From positions 3,423,001 to 3,487,000 of the forward strand of contig NZ_CP111043.1 in assembly GCF_026250525.1 (NCBI RefSeq): DNA of 64,000 bases, read 5' to 3'. The notes beneath the pieces were generated by a model that did no database searches, was not told the DNA's origin, and saw nothing but the letters and a program-made list of their open reading frames with translations. Origin of the DNA: Chondrinema litorale. GTDB taxonomy: Bacteria; Bacteroidota; Bacteroidia; Cytophagales; Flammeovirgaceae. Of this stretch, positions 53,663-62,849 are shown one piece after another. The position numbers were made by a program, and so were the translations under genes. Position 1 is the stretch's first letter, and every line of letters starts with the position of its first letter.

Positions 53663-54543
53663 AATATCTTATAATCATCATCTATTTTCTATCAATCCCT
53701 TTCGCTTATAGCCAATACGAAGTGAAAGGGAGGGTTTTCGATGCTTCTACTTCTGAACCACTTCCCGGTGTTTCTATAATGGAAATGGATGCTGAAAATG
53801 TAACTACTACTGATTTAGAAGGCAATTATTCTTTTACTTGCCGAAGTGATAGTTCCATAATTCAATTTTCTTATATAGGCTATAATTTCGAAGAGGAAAT
53901 AGCTAGTAATGTTAATAATATAGATATTTTGATGGAAGCAGATAAACACCAATTTGATAATATGATGTTTTGTTATTCTACTATTAATTATTTCAGATTA
54001 GGTTTTCAGTCAGGGGTTAATTACACTCCAATTGGATTGAAATTGAGTAGCTTTCTATCATCAGTTTGGAGGTTTAATCCAATGCTATACACAGATATTG
54101 AGTGGCGAACAGATAGAAAGCACAATCGCTATTTAAATCTGAGTATATCTAGAAGAAATTTGTTCAAATTAGGTAATGCAAATGTAGCGCTATCGGGAGC
54201 ATTCAAGCAATTTAAAACTGAAAATGAGAAAATACAGCAGTGGAATTTTGCTCCAGAATTCCATTTTAAAAAGTTGGCATTCTCTTCTGGTTATGCTTAC
54301 CAAGAATTTAACAACAATGAAAATTGGGAAAAGTATCATGGAGTTTCAGTAGCAATCTATAAGTCATTTCTTAATCAATTGTATTTGAAACTTGGCTCTT
54401 CATATATTGCCGATCAATTTCAATATGATTTTAGATTAACCGAATCAATACCTAGAACCAACATTTCGGTCGGGCTAGGTTATGAGCGATTGAGAAATTA
54501 CAATGAGTTTACTCTTTCTGTACTTTATAAAATAAGATACTAA
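53659..54543 (+). CDS. Outer-membrane protein with carboxypeptidase-regulatory-like N-terminal domain
   Basis: 294 residues. Signal peptide ending FAYSQ, then a CarboxypepD_reg-like beta-sandwich (about 20-95, YEVKGRVFDASTSEPLPGVSI, DLEGNYSF, FSYIGYNFEEE) as in TonB-dependent-receptor N termini, and a C-terminal beta-barrel of about 190 residues with amphipathic strands ending VLYKIRY. Too short for a full TonB receptor. It is coupled to the amylase gene by a 4-nt overlap, so it may present or bind the glucan for the amylase. Confidence 0.75.
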   Translation: MKYLIIIIYFLSIPFAYSQYEVKGRVFDASTSEPLPGVSIMEMDAENVTTTDLEGNYSFTCRSDSSIIQFSYIGYNFEEEIASNVNNIDILMEADKHQFDNMMFCYSTINYFRLGFQSGVNYTPIGLKLSSFLSSVWRFNPMLYTDIEWRTDRKHNRYLNLSISRRNLFKLGNANVALSGAFKQFKTENEKIQQWNFAPEFHFKKLAFSSGYAYQEFNNNENWEKYHGVSVAIYKSFLNQLYLKLGSSYIADQFQYDFRLTESIPRTNISVGLGYERLRNYNEFTLSVLYKIRY

Positions 54544-54623
54544 TAGTTTTTTTAGCTAATGTCACACTGCTGTCACAGTATGCTTTTACTTTGCCACTAT
54601 ATTCGTGTTTAATAATATTACCT

Positions 54624-55727
54624 ATGGCAGAGTTACTAAAAGATATTTTTTCTCCAAGTTTTATCGAAGTTTTTGCAAAAGATTTAAAAGAAATTTATCC
54701 TGAGTTTGATGGGGTAAAATTCTCAAAAAAAGTATTTGATAAAGACTGGGAAAGCAAAGAACTGAAACAACGCATGCGACACATTACCGAAGTGTTGCAC
54801 ACATTTTTACATCAAAACTATAGAGCATCCGCAGATATTATTTGTAAACTGGTGAGCCATTATCTACAAAATGGTCATGGTGAAAATGCCCTTGCCTTTT
54901 GCTTTTTGCCAGATTACATAGAACTATATGGGATTGATGATCTCGAGGCTTCACAAAAAGCAATGGAGTTAATTACTCAGTTTATCACTTGTGAGTTTGC
55001 TGTGCGCCCCTTCATCATTAAATACGAAAAAGAGATGGTTAAGCAAATGACATTGTGGTCTAAACATCCGCATAAAAATGTAAGAAGATTTGCTAGTGAG
55101 GGAATTAGGCCGCGATTACCTTGGGCAATGGCTTTACCAAGTTTTAAAAAAGATCCAACAGATATTTTGCCTATACTCGAAAATCTCAAAAACGATCCAT
55201 CGGAGTTTGTGAGAAGGAGTGTCGCCAATAACCTGAACGACATTTCGAAAGACAACCCTAAAGTGGTAATAGAAATATTTAAAAGCTGGAAAGGCATTTC
55301 AAAAGAAACAGATTGGGTAGTTAAACATGGCAGTCGCACATTGTTGAAACAAGGTAATAAAGAAGTGTTGGAGTTATTCGGTTTGGGTCACGATGAAGCT
55401 ATTGAACTTTCAGAATTCAAACTTTTAGAAGATTCGGTAAAGGTGGGTAATGATATTTATTTTCAGTTTAATGTAAAAAATAACAGCGAGCAGAATAAAA
55501 CCATTCGGTTGGAATATGCAGTGTACTTTAATAAAGCCAATGGACAACTATCTAAAAAAGTATTTAAGATTAGCGAGAGAGAGTTTGCCGAGTTTGAGTC
55601 TTTGAACTACAAAAGAAAGTTAAGTTTTAAAATAATCACTACTAGAAAGTATTATCCGGGAGTACACAAAGTTGCGATGATCGCCAATGGCAAAGAACAC
55701 GAAACCCTCAACTTCCAACTTGTGTAA
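54624..55727 (+). CDS. AlkD-like DNA alkylation repair/HEAT-repeat protein
   Basis: 367 residues from ATG 54624 (MAELLKDIF). The start at 54591 would add residues unlike the family. N-terminal two thirds are an ARM/HEAT-repeat fold of the AlkD group: MRHITEVLHTFL, NVRRFASEGIRPRLPWA and VRRSVANNLNDISKDNP. AlkD enzymes excise alkylated bases such as 3-methyladenine from DNA. A C-terminal beta-rich extension (about 265-367, YFQFNVKNNSEQNKTIRLEYAV) seen in this longer subgroup is of unknown role. Cytosolic. Single gene with a GTCACA direct repeat (GTCACA, 5 bp, GTCACA) about 60 bp upstream. Confidence 0.85.
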   Translation: MAELLKDIFSPSFIEVFAKDLKEIYPEFDGVKFSKKVFDKDWESKELKQRMRHITEVLHTFLHQNYRASADIICKLVSHYLQNGHGENALAFCFLPDYIELYGIDDLEASQKAMELITQFITCEFAVRPFIIKYEKEMVKQMTLWSKHPHKNVRRFASEGIRPRLPWAMALPSFKKDPTDILPILENLKNDPSEFVRRSVANNLNDISKDNPKVVIEIFKSWKGISKETDWVVKHGSRTLLKQGNKEVLELFGLGHDEAIELSEFKLLEDSVKVGNDIYFQFNVKNNSEQNKTIRLEYAVYFNKANGQLSKKVFKISEREFAEFESLNYKRKLSFKIITTRKYYPGVHKVAMIANGKEHETLNFQLV

Positions 55728-55887
55728 GGTGTAAATTTTATTCTAGTTAATAATTTCATTATACCTAAGCAGCTGCTGAATTATTAATATCTTCGTGCAA
55801 AATTTCAACTTTTTGAGCAGTAATAGCTAAAAATGCTGTTACTGCTTTTGTACTTTTCAGTCTATGTAAATATAATGAAACTATACT

Positions 55888-56409
55888 ATGAAGAATCTGC
55901 AAAATAACAGTTTGGTGCTCCTTGCTTTTTTTATTTCTACCCTTTTTGCCTGCGAAAAAGACAAAGAAATAAGTTCTTTTAACCCTGTAAACTGGAATAA
56001 AAGAAGTATTGAGTTAACTCAAACAGATTCTTTAATAAAAGGGAGTACTTATCTTTCGGTATATTCAGAAATTTACAGCATGTCTGAACATCGCACGCAT
56101 ACTTTAACAGCAACAGTAAGTATGCGGAACATTAGCTCTACTGATACGGTTTATGTTTTTCATGCAGAATATTACAATACAAAAGGTGATTTAATCAGAA
56201 CTTATTTTGATAAGCCCATATTTCTGCAACCGCTAGAAACGGTAGAGATTATTATTGATGAGGATGATAAAGATGGAGGAACAGGAGCCAATTTTATCTT
56301 CGATTGGGCAACAAAAAACGACAAAATAAAGCCGTATTTTGAGGCTGTAATGATATCGGAGTCTGGCCAGCAGGGAATTTCCTTTACTACACAAGGAATT
56401 AAAAGGTAA
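55888..56409 (+). CDS. DUF3124 lipoprotein
   Basis: 173 residues. SPII signal with lipobox LFAC (C22). The mature part matches the DUF3124 pattern: TYLSVYSEIYS, LTATVSMRNISSTDTVYV, FLQPLETVEIIIDEDDKDGGTGANFIFDW and the ending ISESGQQGISFTTQG. The protein is a small periplasmic or surface beta protein. Function is unknown in the family. A single gene. Confidence 0.82.
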   Translation: MKNLQNNSLVLLAFFISTLFACEKDKEISSFNPVNWNKRSIELTQTDSLIKGSTYLSVYSEIYSMSEHRTHTLTATVSMRNISSTDTVYVFHAEYYNTKGDLIRTYFDKPIFLQPLETVEIIIDEDDKDGGTGANFIFDWATKNDKIKPYFEAVMISESGQQGISFTTQGIKR

Positions 56410-56526
56410 CTTATGGCGAAATTAGTAAGACTAAGAGGTCGATTTTGACTTCTTAAATGGTTCAAAGTACATAGTCTGTAATATAAAGACTTCTTTGATT
56501 TATAAACTTGAATTTACAGAAGTGAC

Positions 56527-56546
56527 CCGATTTCTTTTTAAATCGG
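56527..56546. promoter_or_regulatory. Inverted repeat upstream of the ECF sigma gene
   Basis: CCGATTT-CTTTTT-AAATCGG, perfect 7-bp arms, 62 bp upstream of the GTG start. Possible operator. Confidence 0.35.
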
Positions 56547-56608
56547 AAATGGAGGTGTATTTTTATCGCTGATTTTACTAATGTATAATACAGTTACCAG
56601 CCCCTCTT

Positions 56609-57190
56609 GTGAAAAGTGTTGATTTTTTGGAACTGAGTGATAAAGAAATAATTTCATTGATTGTAGATCAGGGAGAAAAGAAAGCTCTTGCTGTATTGTA
56701 TGATCGTTACGCAGGTGGAGTTTACAGAAAGTGTCTTGCTATGTGCAATAACACCGAACAGGCGAAAGACTTGGCTCACGATGTGCTCTTACAGTCATTT
56801 TTAAAATTATCTTCTCTTAAAAACAGAGAGTCTTACAAGTTTTGGGTGAACCGAATCGCCTATAATGTTTGTATAGATTATCTCAATCTGAAGAAAAAAA
56901 TGAAAACCGATAATCTCGATGATAAATCGTCGGAGTTGGTAATGGAAGATACCAGTAACAAAGATGATAAAATACTGAGAGAGATTAGACTAGAGCAGCT
57001 CGAAATGTTATTAAAAAAGCTTTCTGAACAAGATAGAATTATTTTATTGATGCAATATCAGGATGCTTTGCGTATAGAAGATATTTCGGAGATACTACAA
57101 ATTAGTAATAGTGCTGTTAAGATGCGATTAAAAAGAGCAAAAGAGAAGCTTGCTCGTATGTATGAAAACCTAGCTATGCAGGAATCATGA
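56609..57190 (+). CDS. ECF-type RNA polymerase sigma factor
   Basis: 193 residues, start codon GTG (no usable ATG near it, and the N terminus fits the family). Region 2 (about 30-95) has FLKLSSLKNRESYKFWVNRIAYNVCIDYL. Region 4 (about 130-185) has LSEQDRIILLMQYQDALRIEDISEILQISNSAVKMRLKRAKEKL. It directs RNA polymerase to a small regulon, usually envelope or stress genes. The next small gene overlaps it by 4 nt. Confidence 0.93.
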   Translation: MKSVDFLELSDKEIISLIVDQGEKKALAVLYDRYAGGVYRKCLAMCNNTEQAKDLAHDVLLQSFLKLSSLKNRESYKFWVNRIAYNVCIDYLNLKKKMKTDNLDDKSSELVMEDTSNKDDKILREIRLEQLEMLLKKLSEQDRIILLMQYQDALRIEDISEILQISNSAVKMRLKRAKEKLARMYENLAMQES

Positions 57191-57411
57191 ACGATTTATT
57201 TCAAAAGTTACATAATGACCATGAGTTGCCTGAAGACCTTAAAAAGGAGGTGATGAAATCGTATGATACGTTTAAACTCGTAGCAGATATTTCTGACCTG
57301 TTCACAGATAAGTTCTTCAAAAGCACAGCTACCTTATTTTCTGGGGAGTCATCTGATAATGAAAAAGATGAAGTTTCTGACCAGAACAAGAATAAAAAAA
57401 GCGATGTATAA
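57187..57411 (+). CDS. 74-residue protein coupled to the sigma factor, possible regulator
   Basis: Starts within the end of the sigma gene (ATGA overlap). Charged and helical N-terminal half (FQKLHNDHELPEDLKKEVMKSYDTF), a hydrophobic middle (VADISDLFTDKFFKSTATLF) and an acidic/Lys tail. There is no clear TM helix, so it is not a classical membrane anti-sigma factor. By position it might be a soluble anti-sigma or co-regulator. Stop codon lies in the loop of the shared terminator. Confidence 0.65.
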   Translation: MNDLFQKLHNDHELPEDLKKEVMKSYDTFKLVADISDLFTDKFFKSTATLFSGESSDNEKDEVSDQNKNKKSDV

Positions 57412-57427
57412 AACATCGCTTAATTTT
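57399..57427. terminator. Bidirectional terminator of the sigma operon and the peptidase gene
   Basis: AAGCGATGT (57399-57407) with ACATCGCTT (57413-57421), loop 5 nt, with T tracts on both strands. It overlaps the stop codons of both convergent genes. Confidence 0.88.
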
Positions 57428-58547
57428 TATCTTTTAGTTTTCCGTATTTCTTCATCAACTCCAATACTTCTTTTTCTGGCAGCTCTTTAATTTCGTGTCC
57501 ATCTCGACCCTTGGTTGTTTTTGCTGCAAACAACGAATTTATAATCGCTTCTTCTGTTGCTTCAATGGCTCCCAAAAACAAAGGTGACAGATAATCATTT
57601 AGTATGAGTGTATTTTCGGTAGTGCTTGTTTCACTGCTGTATGGTACTCTGTTTTCTTTGGCAGTGCTAAATGCGATTACATAATCTCCACTACCGTTAG
57701 AGGCAATACCGCCTGCTTTTGCTAAACCGAATGCGGCTCTTTTTGCTAGTCGTTCTAAGTTTCTAGCATCTAGTGGAGCATCTGTAGCCACTACAATCAT
57801 ACAAGAGCCATCTGCATCATCTTTTAATTTACCTTTTAAATAATATTGGTCTAGCTCAACACCTACAGGAACTCCATCGATTTGAAGTACGCCACCAAAA
57901 TTGGTTTGTACCAATACGCCAACGGTGTAGCCACCAGTGCTTTCTGGTGTTTTTCTAGAAGAGGTACCTATGCCACCTTTAAACCCAAAGCAAACTGTGC
58001 CTGTACCTGCACCAACATTTCCTTCTGCTACTTCTCCACTTTTGGCATTTTTTATAGCTTCCAATACATGTGCTTCTTTTACATGTCTACCTCTTATATC
58101 GTTTAAAAAACCGTCGTTAGTTTCACCTACTAGTGCGTTTACCGACCTTACAGAAAGATTTTCTTCTTGCTCTAATGTGTAGGTAATGAGAGCATTCATG
58201 GCATTTGCCACATTTAAGGTGTTTGTTAATACAATCGGGGTTTCTAAGTTACCTAATTCTTTTACCTGAGTAGAACCAGCCAGTTTACCAAAGCCATTGC
58301 TAACGTGTATTGCTGCTGGTACTTTATCTTGAAAGATGTTTCCATTATGTGGGATAATCGCGGTAGCGCCAGTTCTAATACTATCTGCTTCTATAATAGT
58401 GGTATGGCCAACTTTAACTCCAGCAACATCAGTAATGGCATTGTATTTACCTGTGGGTAAAATGCCAATTTCGATACCTTTTTCTCTGGTTTGTGCAGAT
58501 AAATTAGAAATATAAAATAGTAGTAATAGGGGTAATAGGTATTTCAT
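57420..58547 (-). CDS. P1 (DmpA/S58) family peptidase
   Basis: 375 residues with signal peptide ending NLSAQ. N-terminal-nucleophile aminopeptidase of the DmpA/BapA group that self-cleaves before the nucleophile Ser: the site is G247-S248 in DDADGSCMIVVATDAPLD. Other family blocks are NAITDVAGVKVGHTT, ALVGETNDGFLNDIRGRHV and EGNVGAGTGTVCFGFKGGIGTSS. Releases N-terminal or beta-amino residues from short peptides. Periplasmic. Confidence 0.92.
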   Translation of the reverse strand: MKYLLPLLLLFYISNLSAQTREKGIEIGILPTGKYNAITDVAGVKVGHTTIIEADSIRTGATAIIPHNGNIFQDKVPAAIHVSNGFGKLAGSTQVKELGNLETPIVLTNTLNVANAMNALITYTLEQEENLSVRSVNALVGETNDGFLNDIRGRHVKEAHVLEAIKNAKSGEVAEGNVGAGTGTVCFGFKGGIGTSSRKTPESTGGYTVGVLVQTNFGGVLQIDGVPVGVELDQYYLKGKLKDDADGSCMIVVATDAPLDARNLERLAKRAAFGLAKAGGIASNGSGDYVIAFSTAKENRVPYSSETSTTENTLILNDYLSPLFLGAIEATEEAIINSLFAAKTTKGRDGHEIKELPEKEVLELMKKYGKLKDKN

Positions 58548-58577
58548 TTGAATGAAAGTTTATAGCTAAAAATATCT

Positions 58578-59198
58578 TTATACTAGCCACCAAAGTACAG
58601 AGAAGCACACTGCAAAGCCGAGAATAGCACCGCTAAAAACTTGAAATGGAGTGTGTGTTTGTAAATATAATCGGGCTGTCATTAATAGTCCGGCAAGAAA
58701 AATACAGGCAGCAATAGGGTAAATAAGCAAGTGAAGTTCGTAGTAAACTCCCTTTATGCAAAACAGAATGCCTAATACACCACCGATGGCTGTACTATGT
58801 ATGCTAATGTTGAATGTGGTTGAGATAATAGTAACCAATGCTGTAGTGAGCGCAATGGCGATTATCATCGAACTGGGTAATATATCCAGACCTACTTTAT
58901 CTACAAAGAAGTAGGTGATCATGGTGTAAAAAACTGTAACAGTTACAAAGGGTAGGGGCTTTTGGGTTTGAGAATCTATTTGCAAATTACCAATAAGTGT
59001 GGTAGAGTGTAAAAGAATAATGCTGCCAAATGGAAATAGAAAAGTACTAATAAAAATGAGTCCCAGTAATCTAATTCTGCCTTCTTCTGAGAATGGTACC
59101 GCTATCTCTGCAAAATAAAAAACAATAAAAAATACCAGAGTTGGCATTAAAAGCGGATGTAAAATGAAGGAGATTGTTTTTGCCAGTTTTTGATTCAA
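58578..59198 (-). CDS. PAP2-like integral membrane protein
   Basis: 206 residues with about six TM helices. The C-terminal STAIGGVLGILF and ARLYLQTHTPFQVFSGAILGF segments resemble the second and third phosphatase motifs of PAP2 proteins (SxxxH/Gx and SRxxxxxHxxxDxxxG) in a weakened form. Could be a lipid phosphatase-like protein or an inactive relative. It lies downstream of rpoN behind a terminator, so probably a separate transcript. Confidence 0.7.
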   Translation of the reverse strand: MNQKLAKTISFILHPLLMPTLVFFIVFYFAEIAVPFSEEGRIRLLGLIFISTFLFPFGSIILLHSTTLIGNLQIDSQTQKPLPFVTVTVFYTMITYFFVDKVGLDILPSSMIIAIALTTALVTIISTTFNISIHSTAIGGVLGILFCIKGVYYELHLLIYPIAACIFLAGLLMTARLYLQTHTPFQVFSGAILGFAVCFSVLWWLV

Positions 59199-59243
59199 GC
59201 TCGGATAGTATTTTGTGAAAATGTAAATTTAAAATTCAGGAAT

Positions 59244-59282
59244 AAAAAAAGCAGGCTTTTTATAAAAATGCCTGCTTTTTTT
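59244..59282 (-). terminator. Terminator after rpoN
   Basis: AAAAAAAGCAGGC (59244-59256) with GCCTGCTTTTTTT (59270-59282), loop 13 nt. T runs on both strands. Confidence 0.88.
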
Positions 59283-59298
59283 AGCAATCTCTTATAGA

Positions 59299-60768
59299 TT
59301 ATAATTCTTTTCTTAGTCGGGCTACCGGAATATTCAATTGTTCGCGGTATTTTGCTACAGTTCTACGAGCTATATTATAGCCTTTATCTTTAAGCATTCT
59401 TTCCAATTTATCATCAGAAAGAGGTTTGCGTTTATCTTCATTATCAATAATTTCCTTCAAATGGAATTTTACCTCTTTGCTACTTACATCTTCACCACTT
59501 TCGGTAGTAATACTTTCTGAGAAGAAAAACTTAAGAGGGAATAAACCAAAATCAGTTTGGATAGACTTGCTATTTGCTACCCTAGAAACTGTAGATATAT
59601 CCATACTAATTTCTTGTGCAATGTCTTTCAGAATCATTGGTTTAAGCTTGCTCTCATCGCCAGACATAAAGAAATCAAACTGGTAGTCTACAATGGCTCT
59701 CATTGTTTTAAGCAATGTTTCTTGTCTTTGCTTAATGGCATCAATAAACCATTTGGCAGCATCTAGCTTTTGCTTTACAAACGTAACTGTCTGCCTTATT
59801 TTTTTATCTTTCTTTTTGGCTTTGCTATAGCTATCGAGCATATCAGCATAAGACCTGCTTATTTTAAGCTCGGGAGCATTCTTAGAGTTAAGAGATACTA
59901 TTAACTTTCCATTAAGCTCCTTTAAAATAAAATCTGGAGTAAGGTATTGAGTTTTTTCAAATGAGCTAGTATAACCTCCCGGCTTTGGATTAAGCTTGGT
60001 AATCATGCTAACTGCATTTCGCAATTGCTCTTCACTTAAATTCAGTTTTTTCTGAATTTTGGTAAAGTGTTTTTTCTTAAACTCTTCGAAGCAAAGCATT
60101 ACAATTTTAATGGCAGCCATTACCATTGGGTCTTTCGTATCTTTTCTTTGCAGTTGCAGATACAGACATTCTTGTAAGCTACGGCATCCAATACCTGGTG
60201 GATCAAACTGTTGAATTTTCTTTAAAATGCACTCTACTTCTTCTTCAGATGTGATTACATTTACAGAAAATGCAAGGTCGTTTACTACCGCCTCTAAATC
60301 TCTTCTTATATATCCGTCATTATCTATACTTCCTATTAACTGCTTTCCGATAACTTCTTCTTTCTCAGAAAGTCTCAAGTAACCAAGTTGCATGAGCAGG
60401 TTTTCAGTTAAAGATGAGTAAGTAGGAATTGGCATTTCCTTGTCATCTTCTTCTGAAGGACCATCACCCTGCATTTTGTATCCGTTTAAATCTTCCGAAT
60501 TGAGGTACTCATCTATATTGACTTCTTCAATCGGATCGGCGTCCATAATGTCATCAGAATCTTCATAGTCGTCAGCTACATCATCGTCACTGTTTGTTAT
60601 ATTTTCTTCTTCATCATCACGACCTTCTTCAAGCACAGGATTGATTTCCAACTCTTCTTCAATTCTGGCAGCAAGTTCCATAGTTGGTACCTGCAACAGT
60701 TTTATAAACTGAATCTGTTGCGGCGATAACTTCTGTGAAAGGCTTTGTGTAAGGTTTAGTTTTTGCAT
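59299..60768 (-). CDS. rpoN: RNA polymerase sigma-54 factor RpoN
   Basis: 489 residues. N-terminal activator-interacting region with Gln/Leu pattern (MQKLNLTQSLSQKLSPQQIQFI), an acidic Asp/Glu-rich segment (about 52-110), a core-binding middle and helix-turn-helix, and the RpoN box ARRTVAKYRE (467-476) that contacts the -24 element. It needs AAA+ activators (none in this window) and transcribes genes with -24/-12 promoters. The upstream 433-bp AT-rich gap holds no gene. Confidence 0.95.
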   Translation of the reverse strand: MQKLNLTQSLSQKLSPQQIQFIKLLQVPTMELAARIEEELEINPVLEEGRDDEEENITNSDDDVADDYEDSDDIMDADPIEEVNIDEYLNSEDLNGYKMQGDGPSEEDDKEMPIPTYSSLTENLLMQLGYLRLSEKEEVIGKQLIGSIDNDGYIRRDLEAVVNDLAFSVNVITSEEEVECILKKIQQFDPPGIGCRSLQECLYLQLQRKDTKDPMVMAAIKIVMLCFEEFKKKHFTKIQKKLNLSEEQLRNAVSMITKLNPKPGGYTSSFEKTQYLTPDFILKELNGKLIVSLNSKNAPELKISRSYADMLDSYSKAKKKDKKIRQTVTFVKQKLDAAKWFIDAIKQRQETLLKTMRAIVDYQFDFFMSGDESKLKPMILKDIAQEISMDISTVSRVANSKSIQTDFGLFPLKFFFSESITTESGEDVSSKEVKFHLKEIIDNEDKRKPLSDDKLERMLKDKGYNIARRTVAKYREQLNIPVARLRKEL

Positions 60769-61201
60769 AAACCACGTTGTTTTTTATAAACCACTTTCTC
60801 TACGTTGTTAGTTAATTTTCCGTTTTAAGCTCAAAAAGTTTGTAGTTGTTATTCCCAAGTTAAGGGGTTTAGTTTAAACGGAAACTAAGTATGTCTCCTC
60901 GAATTGTGTTGCTTAAACGTGTATTTGTACTTTCAATTTTAGTAATTTTTCTTAAATAAATAAATTTTGGTGTAGAATTTGTTAGAAAAAAAATTTTTTT
61001 TGAAATTTGTTACCTTTCAAGTTAATAATCATTTTGGCACTAAAAATGTTTGAAAATTATATAAATAAAATTTAATTCTTTGTTTGTTGTAATATCAAAA
61101 TAATATTTCACAATTCAGGCTTTTTATAACCTTGAATAATATTGTGTGTAAAATCTATAATTCTGATACAGATAACAAAAGATGAAAATTCTCAGGAAAG
61201 A
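60769..61201. other. AT-rich intergenic region, 433 bp
   Basis: Runs of A and T, no convincing open frame, hairpin or repeat. It should contain the rpoN promoter on the minus strand. Nothing else seen. Confidence 0.5.
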
Positions 61202-62362
61202 TTAAGTGTGTTTTTCACCAGTTTTACTTTTTTTATATCCCTTAATTAATATTGGTATCCATCCTATTATGGGAATAAAGTAAAAAATAACGAAAGGGTT
61301 TTTTAAAAAGTAGATGAAGAAAGTATACCAGTTTAGTTTCATCTTAAATCCATTGGCACCATATTTTTTGTATTTGCGATAAAACTCACTAAAAAGAACT
61401 GGCCAACCTGTCGGAAATAAAAATGGAAGCCTGTAAAAATTGTTGCCAATAACTTTTAAGAACTGTCTAAATTGGTAAGGCTTTTTTCCGTAATTATTTT
61501 TAGCTTCGGTTAATTCACTCTGCATTGTCACATGCAACTCGTCCCTTAGTTTCTCAATTTCTTGCTGCGTATATTCTTTATATGGTTTATCAGCAATCAT
61601 TTTATAAGGACTAATTCTTTTGCCTCTCACAAAATACAACTTAGCTGGCATAGCATAATAAAAAAGCCATGGTTGTAAAATTAGTACAATAGTGAGCGCA
61701 CCTAATGGTAAGAATGGTATTTTAATTATATTAATAAGCTTATCTACAAAAGAAGATGTGTAATGATACGGATTAATAAACTCACCATTAATCGTGTAAA
61801 AGGGGATTAAATCAGTTTTGTATTTTAAACTCATTCTCACAAATGAGGTGGCTACTTTTTGGAGTTGATATCTGTTGTTAAAGCCTTTACCAATGCCGGG
61901 AACTCCTTCTGGATAAATGAGCAGGTTATAATCTTTATGCTGCATCATGGTTTCAAAATTGAGCATGTTGGCATCTATACTTCCCGCTTTCTTCCATAAA
62001 TTAGGAATCAAAAAAGGATTCATTAATGTAGTTTGCGTAAGCATTGGCGCTATAAGTGGCCGTGCAGCATAATGCTGGTAATTCCATTTTTTAAATAAAC
62101 CAGAGAGGAAAATAATGCCATCCCAAGGGAAAGCCATACCAGAGTGGTTACTAGTAAAGATTAATGGATGGTTAGAGGTGTTTCGTTCAGGGGGATCGTC
62201 AAAACCAATATATTCTACTCTAAAGTAATTGTTGGCGAGAAAATCAATTATTTCTTCATTCAGTTTTATGGCAAAGGGAAGATCAAGATATTCATTATAA
62301 ATAATTTTATTATCATCTATCACCTTTTTAAGTGCTGCGTCATCTAGTTTTTTAATATCCAT
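61202..62362 (-). CDS. Lysophospholipid (glycerol-3-phosphate) acyltransferase-like protein
   Basis: 386 residues. PlsC-like fold with the acyl-transfer motif FTSNHSGMAFPWDG (H73, D81: spacing H-x7-D rather than the classical H-x4-D, a known variant in related families) and the second block YPEGVPGIGKGFNNR. Two hydrophobic C-terminal regions (about 220-240 and 350-375) suggest a membrane-associated enzyme. It probably acylates a lysolipid or other glycerophosphate-like substrate. The C-terminal two thirds are unusual and may carry the substrate site. Confidence 0.75.
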   Translation of the reverse strand: MDIKKLDDAALKKVIDDNKIIYNEYLDLPFAIKLNEEIIDFLANNYFRVEYIGFDDPPERNTSNHPLIFTSNHSGMAFPWDGIIFLSGLFKKWNYQHYAARPLIAPMLTQTTLMNPFLIPNLWKKAGSIDANMLNFETMMQHKDYNLLIYPEGVPGIGKGFNNRYQLQKVATSFVRMSLKYKTDLIPFYTINGEFINPYHYTSSFVDKLINIIKIPFLPLGALTIVLILQPWLFYYAMPAKLYFVRGKRISPYKMIADKPYKEYTQQEIEKLRDELHVTMQSELTEAKNNYGKKPYQFRQFLKVIGNNFYRLPFLFPTGWPVLFSEFYRKYKKYGANGFKMKLNWYTFFIYFLKNPFVIFYFIPIIGWIPILIKGYKKSKTGEKHT

Positions 62363-62471
62363 ATCTAATCTTCCCTGTTATACTACAGCTATTTAAAGGT
62401 AATGTTTATGTGTTTTGCAATATCATATTTCAGCTATTCTAATAATTTACTGAATATAAAATTGTTTGGCT

Positions 62472-62762
62472 TCAATCAAATTGAACTAGCTTTATGTTTT
62501 GAGTTTCTATTTTCTCCCAAACTTTTCCTTTTGTATAAGGGTCGTTATCTAAATATTCTTTTAATTCTTCTTCAGAATCGAAGCGCAAATACAAAGTAGA
62601 GCCAATCATTTTGCCCTCGTCGCTTAAAATAGCACCAGCTGCAATCAAATTGCCACTTTTGTGTAGTTCTTTTGCATTAGCAAGGTGTTCTGTTCTGGCT
62701 TGCATTCTTCTTTCGAGCGCATTTTCATCAGTATAATCTAATGCAGTTATAAGAAAATCCAT
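62472..62762 (-). CDS. YCII-related domain protein
   Basis: 96 residues, compact alpha/beta ferredoxin-like fold: MDFLITALDYTDENALERRMQARTEHL and a C-terminal LRFDSEEELKEYLDNDPYTKGKVWEKIE. The conserved HL (H26) and DP (about 79-80) match the YciI group, putative small enzymes or binding proteins with unknown substrate. Cytosolic single gene, divergent from the speD-speE fusion. Confidence 0.88.
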   Translation of the reverse strand: MDFLITALDYTDENALERRMQARTEHLANAKELHKSGNLIAAGAILSDEGKMIGSTLYLRFDSEEELKEYLDNDPYTKGKVWEKIETQNIKLVQFD

Positions 62763-62849
62763 AGTTTAAGTATGTTGAATTGATATAAGTTATAATTTGT
62801 GCTTATTTAGCAAAAAATAGTTCGATATTCAAATAAAAATAGTGAAATA

